A stretch of DNA of 64,000 bases from CAMCXE01 sp046347475 (GTDB lineage: Bacteria; Pseudomonadota; Gammaproteobacteria; Pseudomonadales; Cellvibrionaceae), in assembly GCA_046347475.1 (NCBI GenBank), contig JAXMGD010000002.1, forward strand, positions 496,001 to 560,000. The letters are read 5' to 3'. Below the pieces are notes generated by a model. The model made no database searches and was not told where the DNA came from. It saw nothing but the letters and a program-made list of their open reading frames with translations. Position numbers and translations under genes: made by a program. Shown in pieces: positions 14,848 to 23,095 of the stretch. Positions within the stretch are counted from its first letter, which is position 1. Each line of letters opens with the position of its first letter.

Positions 14848-16221
14848 TCACTCTTGCGCCATCCGCTCCAGAATTTGACCGAATAAGGCAACTACAGCCT
14901 CTTTAGCATCCACGCCTTCTGGTAAATAGGGTTGCACTAATTGTGCGATCAGATAAATACTTCGTTTGCCGTCAACTAGGGCTAAAACCCGTGCGATAAA
15001 TTCATGGCCGATCTGACACTCGAATGACATATCCGGTACCGGCACGTGATGCATTACCAACCAAGCCGGTGTCAGCCATCCGGCCGTATTGCCAGGTACA
15101 GGCGATGCCTTGGGTTGAGTACGTTTGCGGGCAGAAAACGAGAATAATTGCTCGTGGTGATAGCGTGCGTTTAAGGGCGATGCCATGTGCGCGACCTCTT
15201 CGACACTCCGCTGCTCCACGTCAAAGCCAGCCATATCAGCAAATTCGAGAATTTCCTCGGCGGAATATTTAAGGTCAAAACTCAATTGGCCGGAATACAA
15301 CAGCGGGCCGGTGTTGACCCAATAACCGCCTGGCTTGAGTAGATAGTCTACGACCGCAATCAGATCTTTAACGTCGCCGCCGGTCACGTCCAACAACCAG
15401 GAGGTTACAACAGTATCCACCGATGCCTCCGGCAAGGGCATATTCCACACATCAGCCCCCAGGGCAAACCAGTTGCGATGCAGTCCATCCGAGTCCTGTG
15501 GGGGTGCCATCAGCCATGATTTTGCGTAGGGAAAACCAATCTGAGGGTAGGTATAGAGCTCCGGCAGAGTGATCGACTCACGCGCTTTAATTAGCGTGTG
15601 GGCGCAACTGAGCAGAAATGGATTTATGTCCGCAGCGATTGTAAATTCCGGTTTGAGTACACGGTGCACATCCCAACTTAAGCGCCCCGCCCCGGCACCT
15701 AGAAATAGCATTTTTCCAGGCGCGGGATTTGGCCATACATTCAACACACGCTGCAGATTCGCATCGTTGACATGCGTTTTGAAATGCCGACTGGGGACTG
15801 CATCCCAGGCCCAGTCGCGCAAAATATGGTGGTAATACTCGGTGGGATTATCCACGCGCATCTGCTCGAACACAGGATCCCGCAGGCTTTGCAAACCAGC
15901 ATTTTTAAGTTGCCCCATAATGACCTCGAGGCTTTCGCTCATAGCCTCTCTCGCCTGCTCCAGGCGCTCGCGGGTGAGGGGCGAAAGGTCATATCCCTGC
16001 AGCAGATAATCAAGGTGCTCAAGCGCGTCAGCACCCTGGGATTCCATCATCGCCATTTGATGCTGCCATAAATTTTTTTGTTGGATACCAGTGGTAAACA
16101 GACAGGGAATTTGCCCGAGGGCGAAAAATTCAGTGTTGCATCCGCTGCACCGATCAGCGACTGCGGGTTGTGCACAAACTGGGCAGACCAGCATTCCAGC
16201 GGGAAAATTAAATTGGTTCAT
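14848..16221 (-). CDS. Trm112-like zinc ribbon + SAM methyltransferase + PqqD-like domain protein
   Basis: The 457-residue product has three parts. The N-terminus carries a CxxC...CxxC zinc ribbon (Cys13, Cys16, Cys25, Cys28) like Trm112/YcaR proteins. The middle (about 130-360) is a Rossmann methyltransferase resembling the N2227/carnosine N-methyltransferase group: LFLGAGAGRLSWDV for SAM binding, IAADINPFLLSC as the acidic loop, VDTVVTSWLLDV and KPGGYWVNTGPLLY. The C-terminal ~80 residues (ARVLALVDGKRSIYLIAQLV) look like a PqqD/winged-helix peptide-binding module. That combination suggests modification of a peptide or small-molecule substrate held by the PqqD-like part; the substrate is unknown. 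It lies downstream of the DUF1552 gene on the same strand, with a terminator between. Confidence 0.7.
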   Translation of the reverse strand: MNQFNFPAGMLVCPVCAQPAVADRCSGCNTEFFALGQIPCLFTTGIQQKNLWQHQMAMMESQGADALEHLDYLLQGYDLSPLTRERLEQAREAMSESLEVIMGQLKNAGLQSLRDPVFEQMRVDNPTEYYHHILRDWAWDAVPSRHFKTHVNDANLQRVLNVWPNPAPGKMLFLGAGAGRLSWDVHRVLKPEFTIAADINPFLLSCAHTLIKARESITLPELYTYPQIGFPYAKSWLMAPPQDSDGLHRNWFALGADVWNMPLPEASVDTVVTSWLLDVTGGDVKDLIAVVDYLLKPGGYWVNTGPLLYSGQLSFDLKYSAEEILEFADMAGFDVEQRSVEEVAHMASPLNARYHHEQLFSFSARKRTQPKASPVPGNTAGWLTPAWLVMHHVPVPDMSFECQIGHEFIARVLALVDGKRSIYLIAQLVQPYLPEGVDAKEAVVALFGQILERMAQE

Positions 16222-16286
16222 TGAGCTAATCCCAAAAGAATAAATGCGCTAAAGAAACAATATCCACCGTATTCAAAACGCACAAT

Positions 16287-16321
16287 AAAAAAGCCCTGCC
16301 AATTCATTTGGCAGGGCTTAG
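16287..16321 (-). terminator. Rho-independent terminator downstream of DUF1552 gene
   Basis: Read on the minus strand, AAGCCCTGCCAA-ATGAA-TTGGCAGGGCTT is followed by TTTTA. It separates the DUF1552 gene from the methyltransferase gene. Confidence 0.85.
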
Positions 16322-16359
16322 TTCAACACTAATGATTTGTCGCCTAGGTTTAACCGCGA

Positions 16360-17661
16360 TCAGACAAGGCCTACATCGCCCCCAGTGGCACCGCCTAACT
16401 TCAAGCCTTTAGGGTCAATACCCAGGCCCTTGGCAACTTCAGCATGAAAGTCGCGGCTGGTGGAAGCCGTGCCTTTCGATGAAAAACCAGCCTTAAATCC
16501 AGGCATTTTGGTTGCCAACAAGAAGGGTGCATTGGTTGAGGCGTGAGACAGGCCGTTGCCAAAGCAGGTAACCTGCACAAAAGCCGTGCTATTGATGAGC
16601 GGCTGGCCACTTGAATCGGCGGTGTCCATCAATTTCTTGATGAAGTAAGCCGGTACTTCAAATTTGTCCCGCATCATAGGGTTCCAGACAGATGCGCCAC
16701 CGGAGTGCGCCGCGCTGTGGCCGTCAAAGCCTTTATAGGTCCAGCCAGCGCCGTTGTGGTTACCAATCTGCAGCACCCCCACGCGAGTAAGGTCGCATTT
16801 AAATGCCGCCACTAGAATATCGGCTTGCAATTTGGCATGGGCCACCATGGCGGCGTTGGTGGTATCGTCGTAGGTTCCGGGCAGCGTAGGCTTACAGGCG
16901 TTGAGATCAGGCGCTGAAGCATTGGCGAGGTCCGCAATACGGCTTTCGATTTTTTCAATCGCCGTTACATGGCTTTGCACCCGTGCATATTCGTCTGTGC
17001 TCAATTTCTTTTTAATGTTATCCAGCGCACGCTTTTGGGCGTCAAACGACATGATGTAAGTGTCGTCTTTACCGACATCAGGCACTGCGCCAAAGTAGCG
17101 GTTCAAGGCGCGCCGTGGGTCGTCCTCTGGCTGGCCAGCGCTACTGATGATCACGCCCGCTCCCGTGCCGGAATCTGTGGCGTTGGAGCCCAAATAAATT
17201 GTTGAGTAATAACTTCTGGGGCCGAGAATTGCACCCATGTCAGCATCGACAGTATTACGGGAATAATCACCCCCCAGCGCTTGACGCGCCCCACCGTGCC
17301 CACCTACTTCTGTATCCACGCCGCGGAAATGGCAGATTTGCGCGACGTTATAGCTCGCTGGGCCATAGTGATAAGAAGACTGGCTGGTGGAAATAGCGGA
17401 GGCTGAGCTGGGCCGCCAATCCTCGGGCGAACCACTGTGGATGTACAAGTAGACAACCCGTTTCGGCGCATCCGCCGCATTGGCGTAGCGAGCGGTCATG
17501 ACTCCACCCAACAAGCTGGAGTACTTCAGAGTTGCCGAGCCGATACCGGATTTGGCAACCAAATCTAAGAATGTACGACGTGACTTCTGCACGTCCTTGC
17601 GCTGAGCTTCCGCGATTTTATCGTTTGGCTGCGGTAATTTTTTCGAATCGTTCATATTCAT
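16360..17661 (-). CDS. DUF1552 protein, Tat-exported (copy 1)
   Basis: The 433-residue product carries a Tat-type leader (SRRTFLDLVAKSG at about 27-39, then a hydrophobic stretch) and a DUF1552 body. Visible signatures are RVVYLYIHSGSPEDWRP, HGGARQALGGDYS, IESRIADLA, FKCDLTRVGVLQIGNHNGAG, FDGHSAAHSGG and FGNGLSHAST. DUF1552 proteins are mainly known from Planctomycetes and some Proteobacteria, next to DUF1592-type cytochromes; no reaction is established. The ATG at 17661 (MNMNDS) is preferred over the upstream codon at 17694. It follows the DUF1592 gene by 53 bp and is probably cotranscribed with it. Confidence 0.85.
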   Translation of the reverse strand: MNMNDSKKLPQPNDKIAEAQRKDVQKSRRTFLDLVAKSGIGSATLKYSSLLGGVMTARYANAADAPKRVVYLYIHSGSPEDWRPSSASAISTSQSSYHYGPASYNVAQICHFRGVDTEVGGHGGARQALGGDYSRNTVDADMGAILGPRSYYSTIYLGSNATDSGTGAGVIISSAGQPEDDPRRALNRYFGAVPDVGKDDTYIMSFDAQKRALDNIKKKLSTDEYARVQSHVTAIEKIESRIADLANASAPDLNACKPTLPGTYDDTTNAAMVAHAKLQADILVAAFKCDLTRVGVLQIGNHNGAGWTYKGFDGHSAAHSGGASVWNPMMRDKFEVPAYFIKKLMDTADSSGQPLINSTAFVQVTCFGNGLSHASTNAPFLLATKMPGFKAGFSSKGTASTSRDFHAEVAKGLGIDPKGLKLGGATGGDVGLV

Positions 17662-17714
17662 AAACCTATCGTTGGCCAGTACAGCGGGATCCAAGGATCC
17701 CGCAGCAACACTTG

Positions 17715-20480
17715 TTATTTACGGAAACGGAATGTATCGGACATGACAGTCGCTTTAAGCACGTCACGCGGGCTCTTCGCTTTAGCATAGGCGGAGCTGA
17801 GCTCGTTTTTGATACACGCAAATTCCGCTGCCTGGGCGTCACTGATTCCGTAGCGACCATTCTCGACAGGATCCAGGAAGGCCTTATCCAAACTGTAACC
17901 GAGTGCATAGCGCGTGGATTTCTCGATCAAACAGGCACTGATGCCGGGCAGATCGTTTTGCACAATCACTTTGCCAAGGTCTTTGGCACCATTGAACTTC
18001 AAGCCATCGCCAGAAGCCTTGGCGGCATCTGCTTTGGCGCCAGACAAGGTACCCACCACGTTATAGGCATAGAGGTAGCTGCCGTTATTGACCTGAGTAA
18101 TGTCTAGGTTCGCCTTGCCCTTGGGCACCGCAACACCGTTAACGGTTAACAGGCCATCCTGTACCACTTTGCCGTTGACACGCGGACGCAAACGCCCTAC
18201 ATGATCGAAGTCGTCCATACCGAACAGCGGGTTGATGATGGCGTTATGGCAGGTCGCACAGGAGGAGCTTGGGATATTAGTCTGGATATCGTAGAAATCT
18301 GCCGTGGTGATATCACCGGCATCAACCCGCGATTTCACTAACTGCGCCGCCGCTTCACGCTCTTGCGAGTCCTCAAGATTGACCGGCAGAGGAATAGACT
18401 GACACAGCACATCCTGACGGAAGTGGGCGGAGCGCTGGATGGGCGAGCTGTAATCCATATGGGCGTTGTAAGCCATGTAGGCGCCGGAGGCGATAACGCC
18501 ACCGCGCTGGCTATTGGACGTACTCACCATACGGAACGAGCCTGGCGCATCGCCGCCACCCGGCAGTTTGTAGAAGGTCGACAAAGTGCTATCCAAGAAG
18601 GTGAAATCCCCGGAGTACATGCTGGGGAAGTTACCGTTGTAGAACACATACTTATAGATCTCGCGCACTTCCTGCATCATGGACTGACGCACAGCGGGCG
18701 TGAATTCTGCGTCGTTGCGGGTCTTCTCACTCAAGCCATCGGTGCGGAACCACTTGCCAGCCAGACGCTCGACGTGTGCCTTACCAAGATCAGAGTCAAT
18801 CATGGCATCAACAAGCGCGCCGCGTTTTGTAACATCAACCAGCTCACCTGCGACGGCGGCATCCAATAAGCTCTTGGAGGGTGCGGAACCGGTCAAAGCG
18901 AAGGACAAAGCAGCAGCGTACTCGTAAGGGTCAAGCACGTAGGCGTTTTGATCCGCCGCCGTTAACTTAGCCACGTCATCTTGTACAGGCTTGGATTGCC
19001 CCAGCAGGCCAAATGAAATTGACGAGATTTGCAGTGGTGGCATCTGGTAGTCGTTATTAGCAAAACTCGCGTCGTTGAGGAAGTACACCGGCCCATTTGG
19101 CAGGCTATCAATGGTGATGTAGTAGGTTCGATAGCTGGTGTGATCAATGGTCAAACGCTTGAGCACACCGCCGTTGTCATAACCGGTACCGATGGTAAGC
19201 ACCGGCCAGTTACCCATGGGGCTCTTCTCACCCTTGATGGTTATCGCGATTAGGTCCTTACCCGTCCACTGGTAACCAGGGTTGGACGACGCCGTCACGC
19301 TGATGCGGCTATAGCGCTGAATGCTGAGGGCGGAGAAGGTCTTTGGCGTACCTTGGAACTCATATTTGGTGCCCTGAGACACGACCGGATTTTTCAGCAA
19401 ATCGGCCACTTTAGTACCCAGTTCTGAGCGATAAAGGAAGTTTGGTGACATCAATACGGTACGTATGGCCCACTTCAATCCGTCCTCAAGGGTTGGGGCG
19501 CCGGTAAAGATTGAGGAGATTTCCATCTGCTCCACGCTGGTTAGCGCGCGACGGTAGGCTACATAGGCAAAGTTATTAATAAAGTCGGTTGAACACTGCA
19601 CAGCATCATCACAGGCAAACGGCAAGGCACCGCGAGTCGCGATCGCCCAGTCTGCAATCTCAATAGCGTTGTCGTAGTACTTATTCAAACGGCTTTCGTT
19701 AACGGCTTCGATTGCGTGGTTAGGTAAGCGCGCCACTTCAGTGTCTAAGCCAACCTTACCCGGTGCGGAGTAGTCATTAGGCAATGGCAGGGCGAAGAGT
19801 TTACTGAGCGAGTTTTGATACTCATAGGAGGTTAATACGTGCAACACGCGCTTGCCGTAGTGAATAGCGCCCGGGTTAGCACAGGAAACCACCGCCGCAC
19901 CAGGCCCCTTCTGGCCATCTTTTAACGACCATATATAAGCTGCTGCATCCTGAGCGCACTGGGCATTACAGTTGGCCACAGGCCCCATGGAGGTTTGAAT
20001 GAAGTTGGCCAGTTGGGTTACCGCAGCGCCGTTGTAGCTTGGGTATGAATCAGGGTTACCCAAGTTATCAGGGTCTATAAGGGCGATGCCGGAATCGCCG
20101 GAGGCTTCATCCGAGCCAAAATAACCGTCATTGTTATCATCTTTGTGGCAGCGGGAGCAGCGGGAGGCAAACGTCGTCTTACCTGTAGCCGCATTCCCGG
20201 AAAAACCACCGGAGGAGCTGGATGAGGATGGATTGCCCGACGAACTGCTGCTGGTAGATGAGCTACTAGAAGAAGTGCTGCTAGTGGAAGAACTACTGCT
20301 GGTCTTGCCGCTCGACGATGAACTGCTGCTAGTAGAAGAGCTACTGCTGGCTTTCCCACTTGAAGATGAACTGCTGCTCGAAGAGCTGCTGCTTGATGAA
20401 CTGCTGGAGGACGAAGACCCCCCTCCTCCACAGGCGGCGAGCATTGCGCTCAACATTCCTAAAATTAGTATCTTACGCAT
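17715..20480 (-). CDS. Polyserine cytochrome lipoprotein, DUF1587/1595/1592/1588/1585 family (copy 1)
   Basis: The 921-residue product begins with a lipoprotein signal (LSAMLAAC, Cys17), followed by a ~75-residue polyserine linker and a class I cytochrome c domain with heme motif CSRCH. Next come the Planctomycete-type series: DUF1587-like (RVLHVLTSYEYQNSLSKLF), DUF1595-like (AYVAYRRALT), DUF1592-like (LMSPNFLYRSELG), DUF1588-like (RGGVIASGAYMAYNAH, SPIQRSAHFRQDVLCQ, then a CATCH motif) and DUF1585-like (FNGAKDLGKVIVQ). A beta-rich segment (about 385-500) sits inside the DUF1592 region, possibly carbohydrate-binding. It should be a surface- or periplasm-anchored two-heme protein. Its partner is the following DUF1552 gene. 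Function is unknown. Confidence 0.88.
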   Translation of the reverse strand: MRKILILGMLSAMLAACGGGGSSSSSSSSSSSSSSSSSSSSGKASSSSSTSSSSSSSGKTSSSSSTSSTSSSSSSTSSSSSGNPSSSSSSGGFSGNAATGKTTFASRCSRCHKDDNNDGYFGSDEASGDSGIALIDPDNLGNPDSYPSYNGAAVTQLANFIQTSMGPVANCNAQCAQDAAAYIWSLKDGQKGPGAAVVSCANPGAIHYGKRVLHVLTSYEYQNSLSKLFALPLPNDYSAPGKVGLDTEVARLPNHAIEAVNESRLNKYYDNAIEIADWAIATRGALPFACDDAVQCSTDFINNFAYVAYRRALTSVEQMEISSIFTGAPTLEDGLKWAIRTVLMSPNFLYRSELGTKVADLLKNPVVSQGTKYEFQGTPKTFSALSIQRYSRISVTASSNPGYQWTGKDLIAITIKGEKSPMGNWPVLTIGTGYDNGGVLKRLTIDHTSYRTYYITIDSLPNGPVYFLNDASFANNDYQMPPLQISSISFGLLGQSKPVQDDVAKLTAADQNAYVLDPYEYAAALSFALTGSAPSKSLLDAAVAGELVDVTKRGALVDAMIDSDLGKAHVERLAGKWFRTDGLSEKTRNDAEFTPAVRQSMMQEVREIYKYVFYNGNFPSMYSGDFTFLDSTLSTFYKLPGGGDAPGSFRMVSTSNSQRGGVIASGAYMAYNAHMDYSSPIQRSAHFRQDVLCQSIPLPVNLEDSQEREAAAQLVKSRVDAGDITTADFYDIQTNIPSSSCATCHNAIINPLFGMDDFDHVGRLRPRVNGKVVQDGLLTVNGVAVPKGKANLDITQVNNGSYLYAYNVVGTLSGAKADAAKASGDGLKFNGAKDLGKVIVQNDLPGISACLIEKSTRYALGYSLDKAFLDPVENGRYGISDAQAAEFACIKNELSSAYAKAKSPRDVLKATVMSDTFRFRK

Positions 20481-20929
20481 TATCGATATCGCTCCTCATC
20501 TGACGACCGCCGACAGCAATTGATTTGGCTGACGACTTCTATTGGAAGATTCCACTGCGAATTTTAAGAAAATTTCCACGCCTCAACCGTGACAAGGTTC
20601 CCAGCGATACTCGCTTATGGTCATGTTTATAAAAAGTATTGCGGAGAATTTTATTTGTCCGATCACGTTGAAAATACTCAAACAAACCTAGCCAGACACT
20701 CGCACCTCGCATCGGGCAATCCACAGAATTGGTTACAGATTTGGGGAACGGTGAAAACAGCACTGGGGCAGACAGCCTTGAAGCCCGCAGGGGGATTGAT
20801 GGGTAGCTTGATAATGAAGGACTAGAACTGTAGCTAACTGATGACAGCTTTATGAGACGCGGGGTGTTTGGAGTGATACAGACTTATGAAGGGCGGGTTT
20901 TTACACATCGTTTCCACCATTTATATAAA
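20481..20929. other. Intergenic region upstream of DUF1592 copy 1
   Basis: About 450 bp with no supported gene. It must contain the promoter for the minus-strand DUF1592/DUF1552 pair; I see no confident -35/-10 pair. A short inverted repeat (TTTCCACCATTTATATAAATGGTGG) lies at 20911-20935 and overlaps the tRNA-Met 3' end. Confidence 0.5.
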
Positions 20930-21006
20930 TGGTGGCTAGAGCGAGACTCGAACTCGCGACCCCGGCATTATGAGTGCCGTGCTCTAACCGGCTGAGCTAC
21001 CTAGCC
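20930..21006 (-). tRNA. tRNA-Met (anticodon CAU, elongator type)
   Basis: On the minus strand this is a 77-nt cloverleaf. The acceptor stem pairs GGCTAG with CTAGCC, followed by an encoded CCA. The anticodon stem CGGCA/TGCCG encloses CTCATAA (anticodon CAT), and the T-arm reads GCGAGTTCGAGTCTCGC. The paired first acceptor base favours the elongator form over initiator tRNA. A CAU anticodon could also be tRNA-Ile2 after lysidine modification, which sequence alone does not exclude. Confidence 0.93.
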
Positions 21007-21138
21007 GATGTGTTGCCCCCGTGAAGAGGGGCGCCATTCTCGCGATCGGGCCTAGGCTTGTCAACTGCTCTAGGCAAGTTTTTCCAACATCGATCCAGCC
21101 TTGGAATTAAGCCTGCAATCGTTCAGACATCGGCATTT

Positions 21139-22749
21139 TTAAGCCGGGAAATTTAGCATCGCCAAAGCCATAGCCTCAGCCACCTTAATGCCATCAATAC
21201 CCGCCGAGAGAATACCGCCCGCATAACCTGCCCCCTCCCCCGCCGGATACAAGCCCTTTGTGTTGATGCTTTGAAAGTCCTCGCCGCGTTTGATGCAAAT
21301 GGGGGATGAGGTGCGGGTTTCTACGCCGGTTAGCAGGGCATCGGCGTTGGCGAAGCCTTTGATTTGGCGGTCAAAGGCGGGGATGGCTTCGCGCAGGGCT
21401 TCGATGGCGAAGGCGGGCAGCACGGCTGATAGGTCAGTCAAGGTAATGCCGGGTGTATAAGAGGGTTTAACCGCGCCCAGGTTGCTTGATGGGCGGCCCG
21501 CTAGGAAGTCGCCTACCCGTTGCGCAGGGGCGTTGTAGGTGGCACCGCCGAGGCTGAAGGCGGCGGATTCCAGCGCGCGCTGCAATTCAATGCCCGCTAG
21601 TGGGTGGCCGGGGTAATCCTGCTCGGGGGAGATGCCCACCACTATGGCGCTGTTGGCGTTGCGCTCGTTGCGGGAGTATTGGCTCATGCCGTTGGTAACC
21701 ACCCGCCCCTCTTCGGAAGTGGCCGCCACTACTGTGCCGCCGGGGCACATGCAGAAACTGTAGACCGAGCGGCCATTGCGGCAGTGATGCACGAGTTTGT
21801 AATCGGCCGCGCCCAAAATTGGGTTGCCTGCGTTGTCGCCATAGCGGCATTTATCGATTTTGGATTGTTCATGCTCGATGCGAAAGCCAATCGAAAAAGG
21901 CTTAGCTTCTATATAGACACCGCGCTCGTAGAGCATGGCGAAGGTGTCGCGGGCGCTATGCCCAACGGCAAAGGCCACATGGCGGCAGGGTAAGAACTCG
22001 CCGTTGGATAAATGCAGGCCGGTTATCTGGCCGTCTTGCCGGGCAATATCATCTACCCGTGTGCTAAAACGGATCTCTCCGCCGAGGGCGATAATCTCGG
22101 CGCGAATTTTCTCCACCATACTCACCAGTTTAAAGGTGCCTATATGGGGTTTACTCACATAGAGGATCTCCTCCGGCGCCCCCGCCGCGACAAACTCGTT
22201 GAGCACTTTGCGGCCGTAATGCTTGGGGTCTTTGACTTGGCTGTAGAGCTTGCCATCGGAAAAGGTGCCCGCGCCGCCCTCGCCGAACTGCACATTGGAT
22301 TCGGTGTTGAGCACCCGTTTGCGCCACAGGCCCCAGGTATCTTTGGTGCGCTCGCGGACATTTTTGCCCCGCTCCAACACTATGGGTCTAAAGCCCATTT
22401 GCGCTAGCAACAGGGCGATGAAAATCCCGCAGGGGCCAAGGCCCACCACCACGGGCCGCTGCTCAAGCAGCTCCGGCGCGCGGGCGACATATTTATAGGT
22501 GGTATCGGGGGCTGGTCGCACATGGAGGTTACCGGCCGCCAGCAAGCGCTGTTCGGTCTCGGGTGTTAGCTCAATATCCAGGGTGTAGATGAGTTGAATG
22601 TTGGTTTTACGGCGTGCATCCACGCCCCGCTTAAATACATGGACACCTTTTAGGTCCGTGGCGGGCAGGTTCAGCTTAACCAGAATGGCGTCGGTGAGCG
22701 CGCTTTCGGCATGGTTAAGAGGTAGGGCTATATCAGTTAGGCGCAGCAT
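21139..22749 (-). CDS. FAD-dependent dehydrogenase, COG2509 type
   Basis: The 536-residue flavoprotein has the COG2509 layout. A small N-terminal domain (about 1-85, DIALPLNH and KRGVDARRK) is followed by an FAD-binding Rossmann motif VVVGLGPCGIFIALLLAQMG with VLERGK, a central region containing NVQFGEGGAGTFSDGKLYS, FAVGHSARDTF and CPGGTVVAATSEEG, and a C-terminal FAD motif GLYPAGEGAGYAGGILSAG. The physiological substrate is not known for the family. It stands alone on the minus strand between tRNA-Met and the plus-strand DUF1592 gene. Confidence 0.88.
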   Translation of the reverse strand: MLRLTDIALPLNHAESALTDAILVKLNLPATDLKGVHVFKRGVDARRKTNIQLIYTLDIELTPETEQRLLAAGNLHVRPAPDTTYKYVARAPELLEQRPVVVGLGPCGIFIALLLAQMGFRPIVLERGKNVRERTKDTWGLWRKRVLNTESNVQFGEGGAGTFSDGKLYSQVKDPKHYGRKVLNEFVAAGAPEEILYVSKPHIGTFKLVSMVEKIRAEIIALGGEIRFSTRVDDIARQDGQITGLHLSNGEFLPCRHVAFAVGHSARDTFAMLYERGVYIEAKPFSIGFRIEHEQSKIDKCRYGDNAGNPILGAADYKLVHHCRNGRSVYSFCMCPGGTVVAATSEEGRVVTNGMSQYSRNERNANSAIVVGISPEQDYPGHPLAGIELQRALESAAFSLGGATYNAPAQRVGDFLAGRPSSNLGAVKPSYTPGITLTDLSAVLPAFAIEALREAIPAFDRQIKGFANADALLTGVETRTSSPICIKRGEDFQSINTKGLYPAGEGAGYAGGILSAGIDGIKVAEAMALAMLNFPA

Positions 22750-23095
22750 AGGGGTTCACGACGGATAATTCGGGCGGCATTTTACGCTAGGGCCGCAGGG
22801 CCTGTCCTCCGTCTACCCACCCGCCGGGGCGTGCAGTGTAATACGTTGATAAATAAGCTAATTAATGATGAAAGCGCCTTCAAGGCATCGCGTTAAGGTC
22901 GCAAAGACCTGAAGCATCACCCTGAGGCTGCGGGGCATTTCACAGATCTTAATTACAATGGCGCAGGCGGGGAATATGGCCTGTTAAAGCCTGCAAAACC
23001 ACCTAAAATCTGCCCTTAGGTTATTAGCTTTGGCTAGTGGCAAACCGAATCAACTAAGAACCGCATTGAGCTTGGGCTCAACAGGGGGCGAATCC
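22750..23095. other. Divergent promoter region
   Basis: About 345 bp between the minus-strand flavoprotein gene and the plus-strand DUF1592 gene. No gene, strong hairpin or recognisable operator is seen. Confidence 0.5.

Noticed and set aside
20131..20523. Open frame on the plus strand opposite the polyserine region, rich in Leu/Glu
   Set aside because: It is the antisense of the Ser-codon repeat; composition is explained entirely by the linker on the minus strand.
21604..22498. Several plus-strand frames opposite the FAD-dependent dehydrogenase
   Set aside because: They overlap each other and the minus-strand frame, which has complete FAD-binding motifs. These are composition artefacts.
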